From an uncultured Clostridia bacterium (GTDB taxonomy: Bacteria > Bacillota > Clostridia > Tissierellales > Peptoniphilaceae): a stretch of 16,293 nt of DNA. The stretch lies in the NCBI GenBank assembly GCA_947254025.1, contig CAMYBS010000025.1, positions 1 through 16,293 on the forward strand, read 5' to 3'. This document shows positions 6,692-15,751 of this stretch, piece by piece. Positions within the stretch are counted from its first letter, which is position 1. The number at the start of each line of letters is the position of its first letter. The notes under the pieces were generated by a model, which was given only the letters and a program-made list of their open reading frames with translations, was not told the origin of the DNA and made no database searches. Position numbers and translations under genes: made by a program.

Positions 6692-7049
6692 ATGATATCG
6701 CTTTTAAGTGCGTTGCATAATATGGACTTAAAAAGAGCTACACAAGCAGCACCTGCACAAGCACCACAAACACCACCAGCACCTGTACCAAATCCACAAG
6801 AGAATGGTAATGAAGGTGCAGATGAAGATAAGGGTGAGCCAATAAAGCCTGTTGTTCAAAAGAATCAGATTAACAAAATGAAGACGAAGCTTTAAAGCAA
6901 GAAAGAAGTTCTACGATTTTCTTAAGAAGCGTGCTGTGTATGACACAGGCTACGAACTTAAGGAAGATGACAAGATTATTAATCTAGTTACTTGCACTTA
7001 TGAGAAGAAGAATCAAAGACTCATAGTGCTAACAATTGTAGATAAATAA
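6692..7049 (+). pseudogene. Remnant of a class B sortase gene behind an Ala/Pro-rich segment
   Basis: Two pieces in different frames. The 3' piece (6906-7049) reads KFYDFLKKRAVYDTGYELKE and on through DDKIINLVTCTYEKKNQRLIV to a TAA. This is the C-terminal strand pair of a class B sortase: the Cys of TCTYE is the catalytic thiol position, and the Arg eight residues later matches the catalytic Arg. A second frame upstream (about 6874-6905, NEDEALKQER) looks like the residues just before it, so a frameshift near 6900-6908 is likely. The 5' piece (open from ATG 6692 to 6895, 67 codons) is Ala/Pro-rich, then acidic, with no convincing ribosome-binding site or signal peptide. It may come from a linker or an unrelated surface protein. 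The catalytic His region is absent, so this is not a working sortase. A terminator follows directly, suggesting the original gene end is preserved. Confidence 0.7.
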
Positions 7050-7055
7050 GAGAAG

Positions 7056-7088
7056 CGCCTCCCGTGCATAATGCATGGGGGCGTTTTT
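7056..7088 (+). terminator. Terminator after the sortase remnant
   Basis: CGCC plus CCCGTGCAT (7056-7069, one bulged T) pairs with ATGCATGGGGGCG (7071-7083, one G-U pair), followed by TTTTT. It begins 6 nt after the relic's stop codon. Confidence 0.85.
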
Positions 7089-7099
7089 ATATGAGCGGA

Positions 7100-7128
7100 T
7101 TGACAAGCTAGGGCCTTTGGTATAGAAT
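7100..7128 (+). promoter_or_regulatory. Promoter of the YwlG-family gene
   Basis: Consensus TTGACA (7100-7105), a 17-bp spacer and TAGAAT (7123-7128), 32 nt before the ATG. It shares both hexamers with the putative rRNA promoter at the right end. Confidence 0.85.
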
Positions 7129-7160
7129 GGGTATATAGATAGTAATAAGGAGTGATATAT

Positions 7161-7694
7161 ATGGAATACAAAGAGGCGCTTAAGAAGGTACTTGATGAGT
7201 TTCAAGCTGAGGCAAATTTAAAAGAAGGCGAGATACTTGTTGTTGGCTGCTCGACTAGTGAGGTCGTTGGTGGCAAGATTGGCAAGGCATCGTCTATGGA
7301 TGTTGCAAAGGAATTCATCGAAGCCTTTATGGACTTTGCCAAAGAGCACAAGGTCTACCTTGCTTTCCAATGCTGCGAGCACTTGAACAGGGCTATAGTT
7401 ACTACAAAAGAGTGCATGGAGAAGTACTTCTTAGAAGAGGTAAGTGTTGTTCCTAAGATGCACGCTGGAGGTTCTATGGCGACTATCGCATATAAGAAGC
7501 TAGATGAGCCTGTAGTTGTTGAGTATATACAAGGCCACGGTGGTATCGACATAGGTGACACCTTTATAGGCATGCACATCAAGCCTGTCGCTGTACCTGT
7601 AAGAGTAAGCGTGAAAGAGATAGGTGAGGCTCACCTTACACTTGTTAGAAGAAGACCTAAGCTAATAGGTGGCGAGAGGGCACAGTATAAGTAG
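7161..7694 (+). CDS. ywlG: UPF0340 / YwlG family protein (TIGR01440 type)
   Basis: Conserved Firmicute protein of unknown function, 177 residues, close to the family's usual 180. The recognisable blocks are VGCSTSEVVGGKIG (28-41), FQCCEHLNRA (69-78), HAGGSMAT (101-108), GHGGIDIGDTFIGMH (125-139) and the end block RRRPKLIGGERAQY. The Cys, His and Gly-rich loops suggest a ligand- or metal-binding site, but no reaction is established. I start at ATG 7161 because AAGGAG (7147-7152) is eight nt upstream; the in-frame GTG at 7152 overlaps that site. No membrane segment or signal peptide is visible. It has its own strong promoter and is probably monocistronic. In Bacillus ywlG lies near glyA and upp; nothing of that context is here. 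Confidence 0.9.
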   Translation: MEYKEALKKVLDEFQAEANLKEGEILVVGCSTSEVVGGKIGKASSMDVAKEFIEAFMDFAKEHKVYLAFQCCEHLNRAIVTTKECMEKYFLEEVSVVPKMHAGGSMATIAYKKLDEPVVVEYIQGHGGIDIGDTFIGMHIKPVAVPVRVSVKEIGEAHLTLVRRRPKLIGGERAQYK

Positions 7695-7701
7695 TTAGAT
7701 A

Positions 7702-7728
7702 AGAGGAGTGAGGAGCTCCTCTATTTTA
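7702..7728 (+). terminator. Likely weak terminator after ywlG
   Basis: AGAGGAG (7702-7708) pairs with CTCCTCT (7716-7722) around a 7-nt loop, then ATTTTATT. The interrupted T-run makes it weaker than the others. Confidence 0.55.
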
Positions 7729-7791
7729 TTAACGAGGTCTATAGTGAGAAGTAGATAAGCAAAAAATATGAAGAAATATCTTAGTCAATGC

Positions 7792-7820
7792 TTGAAAAAG
7801 ACTTGAATATGTGATAAAAT
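7792..7820 (+). promoter_or_regulatory. Promoter of the long guaB-thyX operon
   Basis: TTGAAA (7792-7797), a 17-bp spacer and TAAAAT (7815-7820) with TGA directly before it (extended -10), 40 nt before the first ATG. The 14-mer ATATGTGATAAAAT (7807-7820) is identical to one before murA. Confidence 0.8.
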
Positions 7821-7860
7821 GATATGAAGATAATTTTAATTATTAGTAAAGGAGGATAAA

Positions 7861-8769
7861 ATGTACGATATTATTGTAGTGGGCGCCGGCCCTGCAGGTG
7901 TATCTGCTGCACTATATGCAAAGAGCCGTGGCTTCAATGTGCTTTTATTAGAAAAGGACGAAGTCGGAGGACTTATTAAAGGCGTTTCACACGTGACACA
8001 CTATGTTGGACTAGATGAAAACGAGTCAGGTGAGACTTTTAGAGAGAAGCTTGAAAAGCAAATCGCAGACGCTGACATCGAGCTTAAGTATGAAGAGGTT
8101 ATTGATCTTGACTTAAAATATGAAGTGAAGAAGGTAAAGACTAGACAAAATTCTTACAATGCAAAGGTCGTTATAATTGCAATGGGTTCTACTCCAAAGG
8201 ATCTTGGCCTTGAGAACGAAAAGGAGATTGGTGTTGAACACTCAGCACTAGGACTTGATGATGAGATCGAAGACAGAATCATCTTCGTAGCAGGTGGTTC
8301 AGACGGAGCAGCGAAGGAAGCACTACACCTTTCTAAGCTTGCAAAGAAGGTCTACCTTATCGAAGAGAGAGATGAGCTTGGCATGATTGATGAGTTCAGA
8401 GAAAAGATTGAAAATTCTGACAACATCGAAGCTATGACATCTTCAAAGATTGTAAGTGCAAGCGGCACTAAGGACAAAATCACTGAAGTTTGCATATATG
8501 ACTCTAATGAAAAGGAAGAAAAGATATTTGAAAATGGTGAGGACGAATTTTTAATCTTTGCCTACATCGGACAAAAGCCTAACACTGAGCTAATCAAGGA
8601 TAGCTTAGAGATGGCGGGTGCATTCATAAAGACTGACGGAGTAAAGACATCCATACCAGGTGTGTTTGCTTGCGGCGATATTATAGATAAAAAGATTAGA
8701 CAGATAGCAACTGCTGTAGCTGAAGGCTGCACATGCGCTATCGAAGCACAAAAGTACTTGGGATATTAG
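7861..8769 (+). CDS. Thioredoxin-reductase-like FAD/NAD(P)H oxidoreductase without the CxxC
   Basis: Two-nucleotide-domain flavoprotein of 302 residues, a little short of thioredoxin reductase (about 310-320). The FAD Rossmann motif is GAGPAG (8-13) and the second FAD motif GVFACGD lies near the C-terminus. The NAD(P)H loop is AGGSDGAA (144-151). Where thioredoxin reductases have Cys-Ala-x-Cys just before the NADPH fold, this protein has Ser128-Ala-Leu-Gly131, so it cannot use the usual active-site disulfide. It may pass electrons to another protein, like ferredoxin/flavodoxin-NADP reductases of this fold, or act on a small molecule; the partner is unknown. The start is ATG with AAAGGAGG at 7848-7855, five nt upstream. 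It is the first gene of the long operon, 32 nt before guaB. The fold is secure; calling it trxB would be wrong. Confidence 0.85.
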   Translation: MYDIIVVGAGPAGVSAALYAKSRGFNVLLLEKDEVGGLIKGVSHVTHYVGLDENESGETFREKLEKQIADADIELKYEEVIDLDLKYEVKKVKTRQNSYNAKVVIIAMGSTPKDLGLENEKEIGVEHSALGLDDEIEDRIIFVAGGSDGAAKEALHLSKLAKKVYLIEERDELGMIDEFREKIENSDNIEAMTSSKIVSASGTKDKITEVCIYDSNEKEEKIFENGEDEFLIFAYIGQKPNTELIKDSLEMAGAFIKTDGVKTSIPGVFACGDIIDKKIRQIATAVAEGCTCAIEAQKYLGY

Positions 8770-8798
8770 TACTTAAATATTACGAAGAAGGGGTGTAA

Positions 8799-10265
<1,467 letters not shown>

Positions 10266-10269
10266 GATT

Positions 10270-10983
10270 ATGGATAAGATGTTAAAAGTTTTAGACAATG
10301 GCTACGTAAGGCTTGTAAACCATTTGGGTAGTGACCTTACAGTAGTAAATGCAGCTAGGGTTTCTTATCAAAAAGAATCCTTCGAGCTTGATCAAAATGA
10401 CGAGAAGCTAATAAGTTTCTTAGCTAAGCACGATCATACATCGCCATTTAGACATGCTATGCTGCAATTCGAAGTCTACGCACCACTTATGGTTGCTAGA
10501 CAATGGTGGAAGTACATCATAGGTTCTTCCCACATGGAAGGCATAGGCGACACTATGAACGGCTGGAACGAGTCTTCAAGGCGTTACGTTACTGAAGAGC
10601 CTGTCTTCTACGTTCCGAACGAGAACGAGTGGAGAAGTATGCCTGATAATAAAAAGCAAGGCAGCGGTGACCCAGTTGCTGCTGAATTAGGAAAAGAATA
10701 TACTAAAGAGCTTCTTGAGCTTATTGAAAAGGGCCAAGGCCTATACGAAAAGGCTATGGAAGACGGCATTTGCTCTGAGCAAGCAAGATTATTCTTACCA
10801 GCTTATGGCTTATATGTAAGATGGTACTGGACAGCTTCTTTGCAATCAGTTGCACACTTCATAAAGCAAAGGATGGACGGCCACGCACAAAAGGAAATCA
10901 GAGATTACGCAAAAGTTGTCTACGACTTGAGTTTGGAAGACTTTCCAGTAGCTATGAAGGCTCTTATTGAAAACGTAAATTAA
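10270..10983 (+). CDS. thyX: Flavin-dependent thymidylate synthase (ThyX), variant motif
   Basis: Makes dTMP from dUMP with methylenetetrahydrofolate and FAD/NADPH; the alternative to ThyA. The 237 residues include the ThyX landmarks LAKHDHTSPFRHAMLQFEV (50-68), ARQWWKY and NESSRRY. The canonical motif RHRxxSxNExSxRY is altered: the first Arg is in RQWWKY, and about 12 extra residues (within IIGSSHMEGIGDTMNGW) separate it from NESSRRY, which keeps the Ser-x-Arg-Tyr. The tail has LQSVAHFIKQRMDGHAQKEI, the usual C-terminal Arg/His-rich helix that helps bind dUMP. The ATG follows the guaB stop by 4 nt, with AGGGAT as ribosome-binding site. Its own TAA shares one base with the next ATG (TAATG), so it is coupled to the phosphatase gene. 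Confidence 0.93.
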   Translation: MDKMLKVLDNGYVRLVNHLGSDLTVVNAARVSYQKESFELDQNDEKLISFLAKHDHTSPFRHAMLQFEVYAPLMVARQWWKYIIGSSHMEGIGDTMNGWNESSRRYVTEEPVFYVPNENEWRSMPDNKKQGSGDPVAAELGKEYTKELLELIEKGQGLYEKAMEDGICSEQARLFLPAYGLYVRWYWTASLQSVAHFIKQRMDGHAQKEIRDYAKVVYDLSLEDFPVAMKALIENVN

Positions 10984-11588
10984 TGATAATATATTTTACA
11001 AGGCACGGTTTAACAGAATACAATAAGGAGAGGAGAATTCAAGGTTTACTTGATTCTCCTCTTACAATTGAAGGCAAAGATAAGGCGAAGGAGCTTGGAG
11101 AGCGCTTAAGAGGTGAGGGCATAGAGCTTATATACTCCTCTGATCAAAAGAGGGCTATGGACAGTGCCAATATTATTAACGAGGCCTTAAATCTTGAGAT
11201 AAGACCAAGAAGAACGCTGCGCGAGGTATCTATGCTAAGCCATGAAGGTATGACTTGGGCGGAGAGCGTTGCTACTGATCCAGAGCGTGAGGACCTTATT
11301 ATGCAAAGGCCTGACCTATTTAATGAAGGCGGCATATATCCATACAAGGACGCGCTAGAGGATGCGAAGGCCTTCTTGGCAGAACTGATTAAATGCAGTT
11401 ATGAGAAGGTTCTAGTTGTAACGCACGGAAGCAAGCTTAGAGTCATAACAACTGTGCTTGAAGGACTTGACTTAAAGGACGCAAACAGGGTAGAGCTTAT
11501 AAAGGGTTTAAGCCTTAAGATGTATAGCTATGATGGAAGTGAGTTTGTGCTCCTTCACGACGACCACGACTACGACAATTTTGTATAG
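10983..11588 (+). CDS. Histidine phosphatase family protein (phosphoglycerate-mutase-like)
   Basis: Cytoplasmic phosphohydrolase of the branch-1 histidine phosphatase superfamily, 201 residues. The phosphohistidine motif is TRHG (His8) at the N-terminus. Arg57 in SSDQKRAMDSA, Glu81, and His148 in VTHGSKL complete the catalytic set. The family includes cofactor-dependent phosphoglycerate mutases, broad phosphatases such as PhoE, and alpha-ribazole phosphatase; nothing here picks one, and the length suits a phosphatase more than the 230-250-residue mutases. The start ATG overlaps the thyX stop by one base. A nucleotide-related substrate would fit the guaB-thyX context, but that is a guess. The MATE gene starts 13 nt after the stop. 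Confidence 0.88.
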   Translation: MIIYFTRHGLTEYNKERRIQGLLDSPLTIEGKDKAKELGERLRGEGIELIYSSDQKRAMDSANIINEALNLEIRPRRTLREVSMLSHEGMTWAESVATDPEREDLIMQRPDLFNEGGIYPYKDALEDAKAFLAELIKCSYEKVLVVTHGSKLRVITTVLEGLDLKDANRVELIKGLSLKMYSYDGSEFVLLHDDHDYDNFV

Positions 11589-11601
11589 GAGGCAAGATGA
11601 G

Positions 11602-12999
11602 ATGAGAGAGGATAGATACGACAATCCCTTAGTAAGAAAACCAATTTATCAATTATTAATAAAGTATGCAGTGCCATCTATACTATCATTCTTGGTAAGC
11701 GCCATCTACAATATAGTTGACCAGATTTTTATAGGCAACATCGTAGGCCACCTTGGCAATGCGGCAACGACAGTTAGCTTTCCCATAGGCATAATATCTA
11801 CGGCGCTAGCGCTACTACTAGGCATAGGAACTGCGTCGAACTTCAGTATATACAAGGGCAGAGGTGACGACGAGAGAGCAGAAAGGATTGTTGCGACAGG
11901 CATCACAGGACTGCTTTTCGTCTCAATTGTGGAGCTCGTTATAGTCATAGCCTTTCTAGATCCATTGCTAAGGCTATTTGGCGCGAGTGACAATATATTC
12001 CACTACGCACACGACTACGCTTTTATAACATCACTTGCGATAGTCTTCGTTGTGTTTTCGATAGCACTCTCGCACATAATTAGAGCGGACGGTTCGCCAA
12101 AGTATGCGATGATGCTTAACGTTACAGGTGCAATACTTAATGTTATCTTGGACTACATATTTATGATTCACTTCAAGATGGGCATCAAGGGTGCTGCGTG
12201 GGCAACATTCATAGGCCAAGCAGTAAGCTTTGTCCTAGCACTGTATTATATATTCTTCTTGAAAGATAATCCAATTCGTAAAAAGGATTTCAAGATACAT
12301 CCAGAGGAGCTAGCAGCCATATTGAAGCTTGGCTCGGCAGCATGCATCAATCAATTAGCAATGGTAGTTGTGCAGATAGTTATGAATAACGTTATGACAT
12401 ACTACGGAGCGATTAGTAAGTACGGACCCGACATACCACTAGCCGCGGTCGGCATAGCCTCGAAGCTATATATAGTCTTGATTGGCTTCAACATAGGACT
12501 CGCGCAAGGTGGTCAGCCAATCATTGGTTATAACTACGGAGCAAAGATATACAGACGTGTAAAGGATACCTACATAACAACCATTAAGGTGTCAATCATA
12601 TACAGCACGGTCTTCTTCTTGCTAGTTGAGATCTGGCCGCAAATTTTCGTGAATATCTTTGGTAAAGGCGACGAACTATATATGGAGTTCACAACGATAC
12701 TACTAAGAATCACTATGATTATGACAGCACTAAATGGACTTCAACCAATCACGGCAAACTTCTATACATCCATCGGCAAGGCGAAACTTGGTATCTTTGT
12801 TTCATTAACAAGACAGGTTTTATTCTACCTACCACTCATTATAGTTTTGCCGCAATTCTATGGCATACTTGGAGCACTTTACGCAACACCAATCGCAGAC
12901 TTCATAGCCTTTGTACTTGCAATGTACTTTGTAATTAGAGAGTTTAAAGCTATGGATAGAGCGGGAGATGAGGTAATATTAAATGCAGAAATTCGTTAA
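11602..12999 (+). CDS. MATE family efflux transporter
   Basis: Inner-membrane antiporter of the multidrug and toxic compound extrusion family, exporting cationic drugs or metabolites by Na+ or H+ exchange. The 465 residues have about twelve membrane segments. The typical N-terminal block NPLVRKPIYQLLIKYAVP is followed by YNIVDQIFIG, and the mid-protein signature GLAQGGQPIIGYNYGA is clear, as in MepA/DinF-like MATEs. I start at ATG 11602, with AGGAGG at 11587-11592. The open frame reaches back to 11530, but that part lies inside the phosphatase gene; the ATG at 11597 is out of frame and stops at once. The 3' end overlaps the LCP gene by 17 nt. The substrate is unknown. Confidence 0.92.
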   Translation: MREDRYDNPLVRKPIYQLLIKYAVPSILSFLVSAIYNIVDQIFIGNIVGHLGNAATTVSFPIGIISTALALLLGIGTASNFSIYKGRGDDERAERIVATGITGLLFVSIVELVIVIAFLDPLLRLFGASDNIFHYAHDYAFITSLAIVFVVFSIALSHIIRADGSPKYAMMLNVTGAILNVILDYIFMIHFKMGIKGAAWATFIGQAVSFVLALYYIFFLKDNPIRKKDFKIHPEELAAILKLGSAACINQLAMVVVQIVMNNVMTYYGAISKYGPDIPLAAVGIASKLYIVLIGFNIGLAQGGQPIIGYNYGAKIYRRVKDTYITTIKVSIIYSTVFFLLVEIWPQIFVNIFGKGDELYMEFTTILLRITMIMTALNGLQPITANFYTSIGKAKLGIFVSLTRQVLFYLPLIIVLPQFYGILGALYATPIADFIAFVLAMYFVIREFKAMDRAGDEVILNAEIR

Positions 13000-13972
13000 A
13001 TTTTTTAAAATATTTTTAATAACAATACTAGTTTGCATACTGTTCTTCGGCTTGTATTACTATAAGAAGCTTTCTAAGAAAGACAACAAACTAGTTATAG
13101 TTGATGAGACTAAGATCAATCAGAAGACGACAGAGAAGCTTGAAGGCGAGCTAGTCTTTGCCTTCTTCGGTATAGATGGAGAGAACGGTCTTGGCTATAT
13201 CAAGCAAAAGCTTGCAAGGCTTGATGGCAAGACTGGAGAGGATAGGTACTTCACTACAGGTAACCCATCAGATACCATGATGCTAGTAAAGATTGATAAG
13301 AAGACAGCTAAGGTTAATGTTGTGAGCGTGCCAAGAGATACTAAGGTCAAGATAGTTAATCACGAAGGCTTAAGAAAGATTAACGCATCTTTTGCAAAGG
13401 ACGGACCTTACGCGGCTATTGATACACTTAGAGATTTTTCGAACGTTGACTTTACTAATTACATTGCCGTGGACTACAAAGGCGTTAAGGCTATAGTCGA
13501 CATCATAGGCGGCATAGAAGTAGATGTGCCGTTTGACATGGACTATGACGACCCAACAGATACACCACCACTACACATTCACTTAAAGAAGGGCAAGCAA
13601 AAGCTCGATGGTAAAAGGGCGATGGAGTTTCTTAGATTCAGAAAGTCGAACGAAGGACAGGGTGATAAGTTCCTTGGCGACGTCGGCAGAGTAACTCATC
13701 AGCAGTACTTTATAAAGGAGCTTATGAAGCAAACACTTAGCGCAAAGAACATTGCAAAATTGCCACGCATGATACAAGCAGGGCTTGAGCATGTCTTGAC
13801 AAACATTAGCATAGATGAGATGCTTGATTTGGCAAAGGTATTTACAGCCTACAAGCCAGACAAGCTTACTATAGAAACAATACCAGGCACGGATAAGTTT
13901 GAAGGCGGCGCGTCTTACTTCATCGCAGATGAGGAAGAGACAGCAAAGCTATTTACAAAGATATTTAAGTAA
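12983..13972 (+). CDS. LytR-CpsA-Psr (LCP) family cell-wall glycopolymer ligase
   Basis: Membrane-anchored enzyme that transfers teichoic-acid-like or capsular polymers from lipid carriers to peptidoglycan. The 329 residues start with a short basic tail, one membrane segment (about 8-27), then an extracellular LCP domain (about 55-250). The landmarks are SDTMMLVKID (96-105), SVPRDT (115-120, Arg118/Asp119), KINASFA (132-138), GGIEVDVP (176-183), the Arg218/Arg220 pair in EFLRFRKS and Asp233/Arg236 in GDVGRVTHQQ, which bind the lipid pyrophosphate. The start overlaps the end of the MATE gene by 17 nt; GATGAGG lies upstream at a workable distance. The next gene starts 13 nt after the stop. The polymer attached is unknown. 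Confidence 0.93.
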   Translation: MQKFVKFFKIFLITILVCILFFGLYYYKKLSKKDNKLVIVDETKINQKTTEKLEGELVFAFFGIDGENGLGYIKQKLARLDGKTGEDRYFTTGNPSDTMMLVKIDKKTAKVNVVSVPRDTKVKIVNHEGLRKINASFAKDGPYAAIDTLRDFSNVDFTNYIAVDYKGVKAIVDIIGGIEVDVPFDMDYDDPTDTPPLHIHLKKGKQKLDGKRAMEFLRFRKSNEGQGDKFLGDVGRVTHQQYFIKELMKQTLSAKNIAKLPRMIQAGLEHVLTNISIDEMLDLAKVFTAYKPDKLTIETIPGTDKFEGGASYFIADEEETAKLFTKIFK

Positions 13973-13985
13973 TAGGAGGAGAAAG

Positions 13986-15140
13986 ATGGACGCATTTTAT
14001 TTTTACAATCCAGTTAAAATTCATTTTGGAGAAGGATCAATCAGAGCACTAAAGGAAGAGATGAAACCATATAAGAAGGTTTTACTTACTTATGGCAAGG
14101 GCAGCATCAAGAAGAACGGCATCTACGACAAGGTTATGGAAGCACTTGAAGGCAAGGAAGTTTACGAGCTTTCAGACATAATGCCAAACCCAAGAGTAGA
14201 GAAAGTTTATGAAGGCATCAAGCTTGTTAAGGACAACGGCATCGACTTCATACTAGCAGTTGGCGGCGGCTCAACTATCGACTGTTCTAAGGCAATAGCT
14301 GCAGGTGCAAAGACAGATGAAGACTTCTGGAAAAAATACTTTATCGACAAAGACGATGTACTTGATGCAACTCCACTAGGAAGCGTACTTACAATGGCAG
14401 GCACAGGTAGCGAGATGGACAACGGCGGCGTTATCACAAACTGGGAGGAACAATTAAAGCTAAGCTTCGGCGGCGACCCATGCTATCCAAAATTCTCAAT
14501 ACTTGATCCAACATACACATATTCACTACCTAAACACCACTTAATCAGCGGTACAGTAGATATGTTCAGTCACATCATGGAAGAGTACTTCTCAATGCCA
14601 GACGAAGAAAATACAACAGACGAAATCAGTGAAGCACTTATGAAAACTATAATCGAAAATATCTATATAGCACTAGACGACCCTAGAAACTACAGAGCAA
14701 GAGCCAACCTTATGTGGGCATCGACACTTGCCATTAACGGCCTTACATCACTAGGCAAGAGGTCAGACTGGCTAAGCCACAGACTTGAACACACACTATC
14801 AGCCTTCTACGACGTTTCACACGGCATGGGACTTGCAGTAATGCATCCAAATTACTTAAAATATGTTTACAAGGGACACGAAAAGAAATTTAGAAGATGG
14901 GCGGAAAACGTTTGGAAGATGGATACATCTAAGATGACAGACGATGAAGCAGCACTTAAGTCCATAGAAAGATTGCAAGAATTCTTCAAATCCATAGGTG
15001 CACCAACAACACTTAAAGAGCTTGGAATACCAAAGGACAATATTGAAGCCATGGCAAAGAAGACAGGCGTATACAAGACAAGCTACTCAGACCTAAAACT
15101 ACAAGACGTAATCAATATTTACGAGCAAGCATACGAATAA
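13986..15140 (+). CDS. Iron-containing alcohol dehydrogenase (butanol dehydrogenase / YqhD type)
   Basis: Group III metal-dependent alcohol dehydrogenase that reduces aldehydes to alcohols with NAD(P)H, probably as an electron sink in fermentation or for aldehyde detoxification. The 384 residues are typical of clostridial BDH and YqhD. The nucleotide-binding GGGSTID lies at 93-99. The metal ligands are Asp192 and His196 (DMFSH) with His265 and His279 in HRLEHTLSAFYDVSHG. The start is ATG 13986 because TAGGAGGA lies just upstream; the longer open frame begins inside the LCP gene. It is 13 nt after the LCP stop and 42 nt before the acetyltransferase gene. Cofactor and metal (Fe or Zn) cannot be told. 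It has no functional link to its cell-wall neighbour that I can see. Confidence 0.93.
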   Translation: MDAFYFYNPVKIHFGEGSIRALKEEMKPYKKVLLTYGKGSIKKNGIYDKVMEALEGKEVYELSDIMPNPRVEKVYEGIKLVKDNGIDFILAVGGGSTIDCSKAIAAGAKTDEDFWKKYFIDKDDVLDATPLGSVLTMAGTGSEMDNGGVITNWEEQLKLSFGGDPCYPKFSILDPTYTYSLPKHHLISGTVDMFSHIMEEYFSMPDEENTTDEISEALMKTIIENIYIALDDPRNYRARANLMWASTLAINGLTSLGKRSDWLSHRLEHTLSAFYDVSHGMGLAVMHPNYLKYVYKGHEKKFRRWAENVWKMDTSKMTDDEAALKSIERLQEFFKSIGAPTTLKELGIPKDNIEAMAKKTGVYKTSYSDLKLQDVINIYEQAYE

Positions 15141-15182
15141 AAATATAAACAAAAAAAATATATATAAGGGAAGAAATTTTTA

Positions 15183-15710
15183 ATGAAAGACATTACTACA
15201 GATAGACTAATCTTAAGAGACGCAAAAGTCAGCGATGCACAAGACATGTTTGAATACGCTAAACTTGAAGAAGTGACAAAATATCTTTCATGGAAGCCGC
15301 ATATAAGCGTTAAAGACTCAGAGAAATTCCTTGAGATGTTCAGCAAAGAGGCAAAGGAGAAAGACTCCTACGTGCTCAAAGCCATAGTTCTAAAAGAAAA
15401 TAATAAGATGATAGGGACCATAGACGCGAGAATCTTTGGAGATGGACTAAAGGACGCTGAGTTCGGCTACTGCCTTAGCCCAAAGTATTGGAACAAAGGC
15501 TACATGAGCGAAGCACTTAAAGCCTTTATGGAAGCACTTCATAAAGAGCACAGCGTAGAGAATATATTTGGCAGCTTCGAAAGAGAGAACATAGGCTCGA
15601 AGAGAGTTATGCAAAAGAACGAGATGTACTACTACGAGACAGTGAAGCGCACCTTTAAGAACAAAGGCGAGGTCGAACTCATAAGATACAAAGAACTTAA
15701 TACAAAGTAA
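15183..15710 (+). CDS. GNAT family N-acetyltransferase (RimJ/RimL-like)
   Basis: Acetyl-CoA-dependent acyltransferase, cytoplasmic, 175 residues. The N-terminal TDRLILRDAKVSDA is typical of the RimJ/RimL-like acetyltransferase_3 group. The GxxGxID-type strand MIGTIDAR and the acetyl-CoA pyrophosphate loop KYWNKGYMSEAL (101-112) follow. ENIGSKRVMQKN (135-146) is the helix before the last strand, as in the group. The ATG has AAGGGAAG about nine nt upstream. It is the last gene of the long operon, 10 nt before a strong terminator. The substrate (a ribosomal protein N-terminus, an antibiotic or a small amine) is not deducible. Confidence 0.9.
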   Translation: MKDITTDRLILRDAKVSDAQDMFEYAKLEEVTKYLSWKPHISVKDSEKFLEMFSKEAKEKDSYVLKAIVLKENNKMIGTIDARIFGDGLKDAEFGYCLSPKYWNKGYMSEALKAFMEALHKEHSVENIFGSFERENIGSKRVMQKNEMYYYETVKRTFKNKGEVELIRYKELNTK

Positions 15711-15720
15711 GAAAAGACAT

Positions 15721-15751
15721 AAAGCAGTGGAGTGAGTCCACTGCTTTTTTG
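15721..15751 (+). terminator. Strong terminator of the long operon
   Basis: A perfect 11-bp stem AAAGCAGTGGA / TCCACTGCTTT with loop GTGAG runs into a T-run (15745-15750). It ends the transcription unit that begins at 7792. Confidence 0.93.

Noticed and set aside
6692..6895. Ala/Pro-rich 67-codon frame as an independent small gene
   Set aside because: No ribosome-binding site, no signal peptide, starts right at a terminator T-tract and ends where the sortase remnant begins; best treated as part of the pseudogene.
11530..11601. Longer N-terminus for the MATE protein
   Set aside because: It lies within the phosphatase gene, reads as a Thr-run, and lacks a ribosome-binding site; AGGAGG precedes the ATG at 11602.
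13899..13985. Longer N-terminus for the alcohol dehydrogenase
   Set aside because: It overlaps the LCP gene and gives a Ser/Arg/Gln-rich stretch; the family starts with the M-x-x-F-x-F-x-N-P pattern found at 13986.
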